A stretch of 64,000 bases of DNA from Arsenophonus nilaparvatae. GTDB taxonomy: Bacteria; Pseudomonadota; Gammaproteobacteria; Enterobacterales; Enterobacteriaceae. Shown here piece after piece: positions 43,484-53,466 of the stretch (position 1 is its first letter; each line of letters opens with the position of its first letter). The translations under genes were made by a program, and so were the position numbers. The notes under the pieces were generated by a model. It did not search any database, was not told the DNA's origin, and saw nothing but the letters and a program-made list of their open reading frames with translations. The DNA lies in assembly GCF_000757905.1 (NCBI RefSeq), contig NZ_JRLH01000001.1. One strand, written 5' to 3'.

Positions 43484-44563
43484 ATGGAGCTGACAGTACT
43501 TGACTTTGATCGCTTAATGTTGAAGCACTCTGATGATGTACCGGCCGGAGAAAACATTGAATCCCAGCCGATATTTGAGCAGATAAATCAAGCGCGGCAA
43601 AGTGATGATGATTTACAGCTTGAAGATATGTGGTCTTGTGAAGTTCGACAGACCGATTGGCGTCAAGTTTCGCTACTTTGTGCTGAGGTATTGGAAAAGC
43701 ATAGCAAAGATTTGCAGATAGCCTGCTGGTTAACTCAAGCACAAGCTAAATTGCATGGTTTAGCAGGTATGGCGGTTGGTGTCGCATTAATTACCCGTTT
43801 ATGTGAAACGTTTTGGCCGACACTGTGGCCTAAATTAGATGAAGATGAAGGCGGTTACGGGGCGGATATCCGATTAGCGCAATTAAATTGGTTAGATAAT
43901 AAATTAAGCCACATATTGGAAGATTGGCCACTAACAAATAACGGTAAGTTGAATGTCAGGCAATGGGCCCGAGTACAACATTATGAGCATAGTGTTGCCG
44001 CTAATGCTGAACTTAGAAAGCCGCTCCAGGATGATGGCTATTTTGGCATCGCTGATTGTGAAGAAAGTATTCGCCACACGTCGTCATCACATTTCAATCA
44101 TCTACTAGAGCAAATTCAGACGTTACAAACTTCTCTGCTGACATTACAGTCGAAGTTGAAAAATTTTTGCGGTGAAAATGTCATTGTTATGAGTGATAGC
44201 TTACGGCAGATAGAGGAAGTGCAAAGCTTATTGTCCCGGTTTTATCAAGATCGGCTGCCACAAGTGATAGTGGAAGAACAGTTGCATGAACAGGTTAACA
44301 CAGACAGGGATGAGCAATTGAATAGCCCGTCACTCAATCGGCCCTGTTCACACCTTGAAAAGAGAAAACAGGCGATAGAGCAGCTGTTAACCATTGCTCA
44401 ATATTTCCGTTGTAATGAACCGAGCAGTCCTGTTCCTTATTTATTAGAGCGAGCGGCTAGTTGGGCAAATATGGAAACAGCACAATGGTTAGCGGAAATG
44501 TTAGTTGATAATGATTCGACGCTACGGGAAGTGATGAGAGTAATTAAAGGATCAGAAAATTAA
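43484..44563 (+). CDS. tssA: TssA, T6SS assembly/cap protein
   Basis: About 360 residues with an N-terminal ImpA domain: CWLTQAQAKLHGLAGMAVGVALITRLCETFWPTLWP-type blocks around residues 85-130. The central region is variable, and the C-terminal helical part (RKQAIEQLLTIAQYFRCNEPSSPVPYLLERAASW) is the typical short ending that organises the baseplate or distal tube end. ATG 43484 has GGAG 6 bases upstream; ATG 43472 overlaps the PAAR stop and is the alternative. Confidence 0.92.
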   Translation: MELTVLDFDRLMLKHSDDVPAGENIESQPIFEQINQARQSDDDLQLEDMWSCEVRQTDWRQVSLLCAEVLEKHSKDLQIACWLTQAQAKLHGLAGMAVGVALITRLCETFWPTLWPKLDEDEGGYGADIRLAQLNWLDNKLSHILEDWPLTNNGKLNVRQWARVQHYEHSVAANAELRKPLQDDGYFGIADCEESIRHTSSSHFNHLLEQIQTLQTSLLTLQSKLKNFCGENVIVMSDSLRQIEEVQSLLSRFYQDRLPQVIVEEQLHEQVNTDRDEQLNSPSLNRPCSHLEKRKQAIEQLLTIAQYFRCNEPSSPVPYLLERAASWANMETAQWLAEMLVDNDSTLREVMRVIKGSEN

Positions 44564-44581
44564 TATAAGTGGGATGATGAC

Positions 44582-45229
44582 ATGAATCGAACCAAAATTT
44601 GCATTCGTTTGATAGTCATGCTGGTTCTAATGGGAAATGTTACCGGTTGTAATTCATCTTATTCTACCGAACAACAGCGTCAATCAGCGATCGAGCAAGC
44701 GTCAGCCACCTTTGCTAGCGATGCGATTAATATTGATCTGATAGCGGATCCGCAATTGAATGCGTTTAATCGAGTGCCCAATAGTTGCACGGTACTTATT
44801 ATTCAAGCCGAAAGGCGTGAGCAGTTAGATGGTTTATTAAATAACCCTACGCTTTTACGCAATCTTTTTGCTCGTGCGGGCGGTAGTGAAAATATACTTA
44901 AATTGGATAGTTATGTCATGATGCCTGGTCAACGCGTGACATTACATCTAGATCGCGTAGAGCAGACACGTTATGTGGCATTGATTGCAGGTTATTACCC
45001 GCTGCCGAATGAAAGGCATGCACGGATTTTTTCTATTCCTCTCGAATTAACCTCACAGGGCTGGTGGAATAAGCGTTGGCAAGCCAATTTTATTCCCATC
45101 AATATCGAAATTACGCTAGGTGAGGCGTCTATTGTTCGCAGTAATAAATCGGTTAGACGGCCGAGTGATGATGTCGTTTTTCCCTTCCAATCGACAGCGG
45201 GGAAAGCGAGTAAATCTACCACCAGATAA
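44582..45229 (+). CDS. tssJ: TssJ, T6SS outer-membrane lipoprotein
   Basis: 215-residue lipoprotein anchoring the membrane complex to the outer membrane via TssM. A signal peptide with a lipobox V-T-G-C puts the acylated Cys at residue 23. The FNRVPNSCTVLIIQAERREQL and later AGYYPLPN blocks are typical TssJ. It follows tssA by 18 bases. Intact. Confidence 0.93.
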   Translation: MNRTKICIRLIVMLVLMGNVTGCNSSYSTEQQRQSAIEQASATFASDAINIDLIADPQLNAFNRVPNSCTVLIIQAERREQLDGLLNNPTLLRNLFARAGGSENILKLDSYVMMPGQRVTLHLDRVEQTRYVALIAGYYPLPNERHARIFSIPLELTSQGWWNKRWQANFIPINIEITLGEASIVRSNKSVRRPSDDVVFPFQSTAGKASKSTTR

Positions 45230-45304
45230 CCAGTTTAAATTGTGCAAAATAAAGTGCAACGATGAGATGTCGAGATGTTGTCAGCGATATTTTAGGGGAA
45301 AATT

Positions 45305-46702
45305 ATGCTTGATTATAAACCCATATATTGGTTTAGCGGCTTGTATTTACAACCGCAGCATTTACAAACACAGCAACTGCATGATGAATATTGGCGTGCC
45401 CGCTATCAATTATTGACCCAACCTTGGGCCTGGGGAGTAATAAATATCACATTTCATCAAGCGGCATTACTGGATGAAGAGTTACGTATTTATGAAGGGC
45501 AGTTTATTTTGCCAAATGGTATTTATGCTGATTGTAATGTCAATGCTATCGTTGCTCCTCGTTCATTACGACATTGCTGGCCAGTAAGAGAAAAACCAGT
45601 ACTGGTTTATATTGGCTTAAGACAGATCAGCCATAATCAAAATAATGTTACTTGTGTAGCAAAAGCGAGTGAGATCACTGAACAGACAACGCGCTGGGTC
45701 AGTTGGCCGACGGAGAGACCAGTCAGAGATCTTTATGGCAATGGTACTGAAGTTCAGATACAGCAGATGTCATATAACTTACGCTTTTTTTTGCAAGATG
45801 AAATAGCGCAATTAACCGGTTATACGCTATTACCGATAGGCCGATTACGTCAAGGATCAAGTGGTATTGAATGGGATAGTGATTACTTTCCTCCAAGTAT
45901 GACGTTGAAAGCAGTTCCCTGGTTATGGCAGCGAATTGATAATTTATGTTTAGAACTAACAGGGCGGCTTCATCAATTTGAGGAATTTAAACGACCACCG
46001 ATGATGAAAACCGGTGAGCTTTTCGAGAGAAAAGATATTTTGCTGTTAACAATGCGTACATTGGCGCGTTATGTCATTAGATTGCAGCATTATAAAGAAG
46101 CGCAAGACATCCATCCATGGCAAATAATCGGCTTATTAAGAGAGTTGATTGCTGAACTCACTTGTTTTACTGATCTCTGCTCATTTAATGGCATATGCCA
46201 ATGGGATGATACTGCAGCCGCTGGCTATGATCATCATGATATTGCGGCAAGTTTGACGTTATGTGAACGTAATATCATGGCATTACTAGATAATTTAATG
46301 ATTAGGCAGGATAGCATTATCTCATTTGCTAAACAGAGTGAAGGCTATTTTTCTGCCGATTGGTTATTGGAGCCACAACAAAAATATGTCGCTATTTATT
46401 TAGTCATGCGTTCAGAACGATTTATCGAGCAGGAATATGCAGTACCTGATGATAGATTGATAAAAATGGCCGCAAAAAGCCAGATTGAGACCATTATCAC
46501 TCGCTCTTTAGCTGGGGTACGTCTTCATTATCAAATTACCCCACCGCAGGGTTTACCAAAAAAAATCAATAGCCGTTATTTCAAGGTAGAAGAGCATAGT
46601 CATGAATGGGAAGAAATAAAAAACAGTGGCAGTATCATACTGCATTGGCCAGAAGCACCGGAAGATTTACAGATAGATTTAATTTTGGCCAGGAGTTACT
46701 GA
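45305..46702 (+). CDS. tssK: TssK, T6SS baseplate-membrane adaptor
   Basis: 465 residues, connecting the baseplate to TssL/TssM. The opening MLDYKPIYWFSGLYLQPQHLQ is diagnostic; later ELPLLTNG-like LPNGIYADCN and PPSM-like segments fit the family. AGGGGA precedes the ATG. Its stop overlaps the tssL start (TGATG), a sign of translational coupling with the next gene. Confidence 0.95.
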   Translation: MLDYKPIYWFSGLYLQPQHLQTQQLHDEYWRARYQLLTQPWAWGVINITFHQAALLDEELRIYEGQFILPNGIYADCNVNAIVAPRSLRHCWPVREKPVLVYIGLRQISHNQNNVTCVAKASEITEQTTRWVSWPTERPVRDLYGNGTEVQIQQMSYNLRFFLQDEIAQLTGYTLLPIGRLRQGSSGIEWDSDYFPPSMTLKAVPWLWQRIDNLCLELTGRLHQFEEFKRPPMMKTGELFERKDILLLTMRTLARYVIRLQHYKEAQDIHPWQIIGLLRELIAELTCFTDLCSFNGICQWDDTAAAGYDHHDIAASLTLCERNIMALLDNLMIRQDSIISFAKQSEGYFSADWLLEPQQKYVAIYLVMRSERFIEQEYAVPDDRLIKMAAKSQIETIITRSLAGVRLHYQITPPQGLPKKINSRYFKVEEHSHEWEEIKNSGSIILHWPEAPEDLQIDLILARSY

Positions 46703-47332
46703 TGTACTTAGTTGATTTTTATATGCCGGTTTTTCATCGGGTACTGTTGATTGTGCAACAAGCTGAACAATATAGCGATACATTACGAGAAACGGTAAAA
46801 ACAATGTTAGTGAAGGCACAAGACAATGCACTGATGCATGGTTATGACAAACAAGATATTGATGATGCACATTTTGCCGTATTGGTTTGGGTTGATGAGG
46901 TGATATTGAATGCCGGATCTGAATGGCTCGAACAATGGCGTCTTTCATCGCTGCAACAGCTTAGTTATGACTCTACATTAGGCGGGTTAACTTTTTTTGA
47001 GCGTTTAAAGTCAATGTCAATCGATCGTTTTCAAGCCAGGCTGGTTTATGTTTGCTGTTTGCTGTTTGCTGTGTGGTTTTCGCGGCCGTTATGCTACCGA
47101 TGGTGAAATGGCATTAAATCATCTTATTGATCAGGAGATTAATAATTTGCCCGATCATTTTCGCCATTTTATGACCAATAAAAATTTGAGTTTAATGCCG
47201 GCAATGCTTAGTCATACAGACAGTCATGCTCAACCTATTATGAGCAAAGGATGGGAACAGTGTCTTGCTATCGGCATAATATTAGCTTTGTATTTGCTCG
47301 CTTCGGTCAGCCTTTTTAATCTTGCTACTTAA
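46702..47332 (+). pseudogene. tssL: TssL (DotU/IcmH), frameshifted by an extra 7-bp repeat unit
   Basis: Inner-membrane T6SS protein of the DotU family. ATG 46702 (AGGAG upstream) gives a good DotU start and core (DAHFAVLVWVDEVIL, GGLTFFERL), but the frame ends at 47106 after 134 residues. The rest, CGFRGRYATDGEMA through the C-terminal membrane helix (CLAIGIILALYLLASVSLF), lies in another frame. The break is at 47051-47071, three tandem copies of TTTGCTG. With two copies the reading is YVCCLLCGFRGRYA, the conserved DotU motif, and the gene becomes one frame of 207 residues. As it stands the product lacks its membrane anchor, so the T6SS should be inactive unless the repeat contracts. Confidence 0.9.
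47051..47071 (+). repeat. Three tandem copies of TTTGCTG inside tssL
   Basis: Exact 7-bp direct repeats at 47051-47057, 47058-47064 and 47065-47071. Two copies keep tssL in frame; three shift it. Because the unit is not a multiple of three, slipped-strand gain or loss would switch the gene on and off. Confidence 0.9.
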
Positions 47333-47350
47333 AAAAATAAGAGAGTAGGA

Positions 47351-50300
47351 ATGAAAAAGTTTTTTTGCGTCGTCGGTATATTATTGCTGATGATAGGTCT
47401 CTTATGCCTGTGTTTTGCGATGGTTGCCTTGTGGTCATTGCCAACATTAATGGCACTATGGCTATTTTAGGTTGTTTATGTGGGCTGCTAATAATATATG
47501 TCAGCTGGTTAGTTATACCTAAAACACAAAGATGGATAAAACAGTGGTTGATGAAAAAACGCTACGGCCGAAATCGGTTGGAGCGCCAGTTATGGCGTCA
47601 CTGGAAGCGCGGTGCCGGCATACAAAAACGCTGGCGATTAACGTGGCGGCAGTATGCTCCACCCTGGTATGTTGTATTAGGTATGCAAGGTGGTGATCAG
47701 CGAGGGCTGTTAGCTGATAGTCAAATTCCTTCACTGGCAGGCATGCAAAGTCGTTCGGTGAATGAACGACAATTTAGTTGTCGCTGGTGGTTTTTTCGGC
47801 GCGCGATGTATCTGGTTATGTCCAGTTATTTTTCAACCGATCGACCATTGTATCGCCAAGCTTGGCAACGTTTAACCACTTGGTTTACCAAGGTTCGACC
47901 GCCTGCCGGTATCGTACTTTGTCTACCTATGGATTTATTGTTGCATGCTAACAGTAAAGTGCGTTTTCAGACAGCACGTTTGATGCGAGAACAATTAGCA
48001 CTTTTGCAGCAACGTCTAGATTATCGTTTATCGGTATGGGTGGTAGTTACTCATAGTGAGTGCTTACCTGGATTTCCAATATGGAGTCGTCAATTGTCGG
48101 AACAGCAGCGGCAGCAGATGCTAGGCGGAATGATTGACCAAGAGTTAGATGGTAATTGTATTGGTGCGTTAGATCGTACGTTACAGTCAATTATTCAGAC
48201 ATTAAAGATCACGTGCTTGCGTCATTTAAATGATTATCGTACGACGCCACCGGCGGAGTTACTGATCTTGCCCGAGCAGATAAGACAGCTACAGCCGGCG
48301 CTGGAAGAATATTTTCAGGCTCTGTTTGAACCAGATCATTACCAACAGCATAGTTTATTATGCGGTTTATTTTTTACTGCGACAGAAGATAACGATAATC
48401 AATCTGGCTCAAAAAGTTTATTTAGTCAGCAGCTGTTAGAAAAAATATTACCTGCTGAAAAAATACAAAAACAGCCTCTTTTTAGCGCACGTTTTTGGCG
48501 GCGTCGCGCTTGGTATAGTTTATTCATTTTTATCTTATTATTTGGCGTTGGTCGCTCATTATGGGTTGCTTATGAAGATATGCTTAAGTTAGCTTGCGAT
48601 CCTTTAAAAAGTGCCTTGGCATGTCGTTATGATCGTTATCAGCAGGCAGAGGCGTGGCAGGATCGTGGGCTGGATTTATTTTCACCGCTGCGTTATCTGT
48701 TGCGTCAACATCTTGCGCAACAATATTTATATTTATTAGCGGATAATAATTACTATCCTGACCAAGTTATTCATAATCTGACGACTCGTTTCGTTATGAG
48801 TAATAATCAACAAAAGCGCCATCTTATTCTCAATTTGGTCCGTTTCATTAATAGTGAGCAGGCTATGAGTCAAGGTGCCAGCTTAGCGCAATTGCGCCAG
48901 CTTCCCGCGTGGTCTGCAACTGAACTTTTCGGGGTGACGGCAGCTATATCACAAGACGAATATATTGCGATATATTTAGCGCAGTATCGTACTGGTCAAG
49001 TGCAGCAAACATTATCTCAGTGGCAGTCAGTGTTACAACAATTATTAGAAAAAGACAACCATTGGTTATGGTTGCTGGATGATAATATTGTTAATGATGG
49101 TGACAAAGTTACCCTAGCTGATTTTTGGCCACTAGGGGCGGGCGATGAACAAAAATTATCCGTCAACGTTAAGGCGATTTATACCCAAAACGGGGAAAAG
49201 GCATTACATGAATTATTCGATGAAATAGCCTTAGCCGTTAATGATACTGCCCTTTTTTCCCAGCGACGAAATCAGTTTATCAGCAACTATCATCAGCAAT
49301 ATCAATCTGCTTGGTTAAGGTTGGCACAAGCGATGCCACAAGCAGAAAGTTACATCCGGGGTAAAAGTAATTGGCAACAATTAATGTTGGATACGGCACA
49401 AAACGCCAGTCCCTATCTGCTCTTTTTTAATCGCCTGGCAATAGAAAGTACATCTATCCCACAATCAGAACAACAACCTTGGCTAAGCGATCAATTGTCT
49501 TTGTGGCATTTACATAACTATTTGCCAGAGAGCAATTTTTTACAGCAATTGTCGATGCAAGAAAGTGTTTGGCGTCGATTTATTCAAACTAAATTTGGAC
49601 GTTTACCACCAATTTCTATTCGTGTTGATCAACATGCTTTATTCCGTTATCAAGCCTGGCGGCAGATGTTACAAAAAACCGTCCAATATGCTTTATTAGG
49701 GGATAATGAAGCGGAACAGTTAGTGAAAATTTCTCTTGGTGAAGAGCATGATCAGCAAAACGGTAATTTACGCTTACTGGCTAATCAATTTGATTTATGG
49801 TGGCAGCCATTGCAGGTTAAAAACATGGCGCAACGTGAACCACTTTTACGGCATTTATGGCAGGGTGATAAACGTTTGTTAGTGCGATTTGCGTTTTTTA
49901 GTGCGGCTGAGAAATTACAACAGCAATGGGACAGCCAGGTTATTTGGCCGATGAGTAATGCCAATGATCATCAGTTATTAAGTATCACAGAACAGATGGT
50001 ACGTTTGTCTGATTATAGTAAACGTTTTATCAAGGAACATGCTAATTATGCATTAAATATCAATGGAGAAGGGATCTCTCGCCGTTCTCTGGCAGGTATC
50101 AATTTTCCTGTTAATGATGCATTTTTGCATTTTATTCGTCAGATTGTGCGACCAAATGATTTGGTACCAGCCAGTGCAGATATTCGTAGGCGATTACAGG
50201 AAAAACGTGAATTATTGCATACGCGGCAGGGGGGAGAAATAGATCCTGAGCAGAGCCAATGGGCAATGTTAACCTTCACTAGCCAGCCAACAAGTGCTAA

Positions 50301-50817
50301 TCGGCAGGCGCAAGTTTTACCCATCGGCAGTCGTATTAGCTTAGATTGTCAGCAACAAATTCAGCAAATCAACAGTATCAATTTTAATGATAGCGCCACT
50401 ATGCGTTGGCATCCGCAATGGTGCCAGCGCATAAAAATTGATATAGATTTTCCCAGCTTCCGGTTAACGCAAATTTATAGTGGGACAGAAAATATGGTCC
50501 GGGTGATCCGAGCACTATCTCAAGGAGAATTGATCTTTAATGCTAAAGATTTTGCCGGACAATATAGCGCGTTAACCGCATTAGGCATTAAACGTATCAC
50601 GGTACGTTATTTGTTAGATGGCGCGCCAGAGGCGTTGTCACTTTATCAGCATTGGTCACAGCAGCAGAAACAACAAAGGGATAAGCAACAACAACTGCAA
50701 CAATTAGATCAACAATTACTGAATTTAAATGCGCCAGCGATACCGGTAAAGGGTTCGTTGTCATCGTTACCATTAGAAATTACTACTTTGTGGTATGAAA
50801 AAAGGAATAATTCGTGA
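47351..50817 (+). CDS. tssM: TssM (IcmF), T6SS inner-membrane protein, frameshifted near its start
   Basis: Large inner-membrane protein spanning to TssJ in the periplasm; a continuous frame runs from 47365 (TTG) to 50817. The natural start seems to be ATG 47351 in another frame: it encodes a hydrophobic segment (KKFFCVVGILLLMIGLLCLCF) ending at TAG 47468. Adding one T to the TTTT at 47465-47468 would join it to the second membrane helix (LGCLCGLLIIYVSWLVI), giving 1155 codons. A third helix lies near residue 390 (WYSLFIFILLFGVG). The usual Walker A is absent: after PPWYVVLG the sequence is MQGGDQRG instead of a P-loop. As read, the protein may lose TM1. tssM is 18 bases after tssL; its stop overlaps the tssH start. 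Confidence 0.88.
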
Positions 50818-53360
50818 GCAGTAATTTAAAACAGATTATTAATAACCTTTCGCTGCAGGCACGTGAGTGTTTGGATAGTGCCGCCAGCTTAGCCGTTAGT
50901 CATACGCATCATGAGATAGAAAATGAGCATTTACTGCTAATGTTATTAGAAAAGCAAACCCATTTAGTAGAGCAGTTCTGTTATCACGCTAATGGTGATG
51001 CATTGAAATTATTAGAAGCCTGCCAAGCTTCTTTAGCTCAATTGCGTAGCGGATGTCATCGGTCGCCAGTATTTTCTATCATGTTGACGGACTGGTTAGA
51101 AAGCGCCTGGATGTATGCCACTATACGCTGGCAGATGGATAAATTATCACCTTTATTATTATTGGCTACTTTGCTGGCAGAGCGTAAATTGCATCAGGGA
51201 TTACCTCTATATCTACAACAGGCGCTGCAAATTAATGGTGAACAATTAGATAAAGCCGTTGAAATAATGATGCAGCAGCAATCAGTTGCTGCCTCTGAGC
51301 CTAAAAGCCAAGCGTCTGCTTTGATGAAATATGCTCATCATTTGACACAGGCAGCGCGTGAAAATAAATTGGATCCGGTACTTGGACGAGAAAAAGAGAT
51401 CCGTCAATTAATTGATATATTGTTGCGTCGTCGGCAAAACAATCCATTGCTAACAGGAGAAGCTGGGGTTGGAAAAACCGCATTAGTTGAGGGACTGGCG
51501 CAACGTATTGTGGCTGGGAATATTCCGGCTGCGTTAGCTAAAGTAGAACTATTTACGCTAGATCTTGGTTTATTACAGGCCGGAGCTAGTGTAAAAGGTG
51601 AATTTGAAAATCGCTTACAACAATTATTAGATGAAGTAAAAAATTATCCGTTACCCATTATTTTATTCATTGATGAAGCGCATACCTTGATTGGCGCAGG
51701 CGGTCAAGCAGGACAAAATGATGCGGCAAATTTATTAAAGCCGGCGTTAGCGAGAGGGGAGCTCCGTACAATCGCAGCGACAACACAAGCAGAGTACAAA
51801 AAATATTTTGAAAAAGATGCGGCACTGGCTCGTCGTTTCCAGTTGATTAAAGTGGATGAGCCTAGTCAGGAGATTGCCATCGCCATGCTGCGTGCTATGG
51901 TGCCTATGATGGAACAACATCATGGTGTACGGATTTTAGATGGCGCAGTTACTGAAGCGGTCCAGTTAGCTGCTCGGTATATTACTGGCCGCCAATTACC
52001 AGATAAGTCGGTTACCTTGTTGGATAGCGCTTGCGCTCGGGTCGCTATTTCTCAATGTGGTGAGCCTGGACCGATAGAAGATCTACGGGCAATGTTGGCG
52101 CAGCGAAATGTTGCGCGTCAATCATTGTTGCGCGAAGGTAATTCTGAGCATGAAAACGTTAGTCGCCAAATTGAACAATTACAAACTTCGCTAAATTTAC
52201 TATTACCCGAATATCACGAGCAACAACGTCTGGTGCAAGCAATCAATGCAGCAGGTGATAATGAGACAGCAATTACCTCATTACGGAGTGAATTACAGGC
52301 ACGGCATCAACAGCATGCTTATGTATTTGATTGTGTCGATGCAGCCTGTGTGGCGGACATTGTTTCTGGTTGGACAGGTATTCCATTGGGCCGAATGGTG
52401 GAAAATGAGCGTGATGTACTGATTAATCTTGAACAACGTTTAGCTTGCAGAATTATGGGGCAAGATCATGCTTTAGCGCAAATTGCCCGTCAAATACGAA
52501 TTGCTAAAACGCAACTGGCGGATCCTCAGAAACCTTGCGGTGTTTTTATGTTAGTGGGACCTTCAGGTGTTGGTAAGACGGAAACCGCAATCGCATTAGC
52601 GCATGAAATGTATGGTGGTGAACAAAGTATGATTACCGTTAATATGTCGGAATATCAAGAAGCGCATTCGGTTGCGGGTTTAAAAGGGGCACCACCAGGT
52701 TATGTCGGTTATGGTCAGGGTGGAGTATTTACTGAATCTGTACGAAGACGCCCTTATAGTGTGATTTTATTGGATGAAGTTGAGAAAGCGCACCCAGATG
52801 TATTGGAGCTATTTTTTCAAGTTTTTGACAAAGGTATAATGGAAGATGCGGAAGGGCAACGAATAGATTTCCGCAATAGCTTGATTATTTTAACTTCAAA
52901 TGTGGGTTCTGAATTAATCATGCGAGCGATTCGGCAAGGAGTGAAAGAAGGGGATACCGTAAGAGCTGCAGAACTGGATGACATCCAACAATTTTTATAC
53001 CCTGAGTTGCAACGTTTTTTCCCTACCGCGTTCTTGGGACGTTTACAAGTGATCCCTTATTTACCGGTAGAAGGTGAAATTTTGCAAACAATTATTCGTC
53101 ACAAATTGGCCAAAATTGTTATAAGATTTGAGAAAGCAACTCAGTTGCGATTGACTTACTCTGATAGATTGGTGGAATATCTTGCCAGTCATTGTTTGAT
53201 AGCAGAAAGTGGTGCCCGGGAAGTTGATAATTTATTATTGCAGCAGGTATTACCATTATTATCAGATAGTCTTCTATCTGGGGATATGGTCAATAGATCC
53301 AATATTTATCTGGATGTGCAAGATAATAAGGTTTGTTTCAACTCTATATCATCAGACTAA
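50814..53360 (+). CDS. clpV: ClpV (TssH), T6SS sheath-disassembly ATPase
   Basis: AAA+ ATPase that recycles contracted TssB/TssC sheaths, 848 residues. It has the N-terminal Clp-N repeats, Walker A of the first ring GEAGVGKT (about residue 215), Walker B ILFIDEAHTLIGAGG, second-ring Walker A GPSGVGKTE, and VILLDEVEKAHPD. It starts with GTG at 50814 overlapping the tssM stop. It is the last gene of the T6SS run; no effector or immunity gene follows. Confidence 0.95.
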   Translation: MSSNLKQIINNLSLQARECLDSAASLAVSHTHHEIENEHLLLMLLEKQTHLVEQFCYHANGDALKLLEACQASLAQLRSGCHRSPVFSIMLTDWLESAWMYATIRWQMDKLSPLLLLATLLAERKLHQGLPLYLQQALQINGEQLDKAVEIMMQQQSVAASEPKSQASALMKYAHHLTQAARENKLDPVLGREKEIRQLIDILLRRRQNNPLLTGEAGVGKTALVEGLAQRIVAGNIPAALAKVELFTLDLGLLQAGASVKGEFENRLQQLLDEVKNYPLPIILFIDEAHTLIGAGGQAGQNDAANLLKPALARGELRTIAATTQAEYKKYFEKDAALARRFQLIKVDEPSQEIAIAMLRAMVPMMEQHHGVRILDGAVTEAVQLAARYITGRQLPDKSVTLLDSACARVAISQCGEPGPIEDLRAMLAQRNVARQSLLREGNSEHENVSRQIEQLQTSLNLLLPEYHEQQRLVQAINAAGDNETAITSLRSELQARHQQHAYVFDCVDAACVADIVSGWTGIPLGRMVENERDVLINLEQRLACRIMGQDHALAQIARQIRIAKTQLADPQKPCGVFMLVGPSGVGKTETAIALAHEMYGGEQSMITVNMSEYQEAHSVAGLKGAPPGYVGYGQGGVFTESVRRRPYSVILLDEVEKAHPDVLELFFQVFDKGIMEDAEGQRIDFRNSLIILTSNVGSELIMRAIRQGVKEGDTVRAAELDDIQQFLYPELQRFFPTAFLGRLQVIPYLPVEGEILQTIIRHKLAKIVIRFEKATQLRLTYSDRLVEYLASHCLIAESGAREVDNLLLQQVLPLLSDSLLSGDMVNRSNIYLDVQDNKVCFNSISSD

Positions 53361-53466
53361 AAAGCTAATAATAAATATAACTAACCGAGGATAAATAATT
53401 TATTGGTATTATTTGTTGGTTTGTGTATTTTCTATGAAAAATAGGCAGTATAATTAGAATAATATA

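Noticed and set aside
47465..47470. Programmed -1 ribosomal frameshift in tssM
   Set aside because: ATTTTAG does not fit an X-XXY-YYZ slippery heptamer and no downstream structure is obvious; a simple missing T is more economical.
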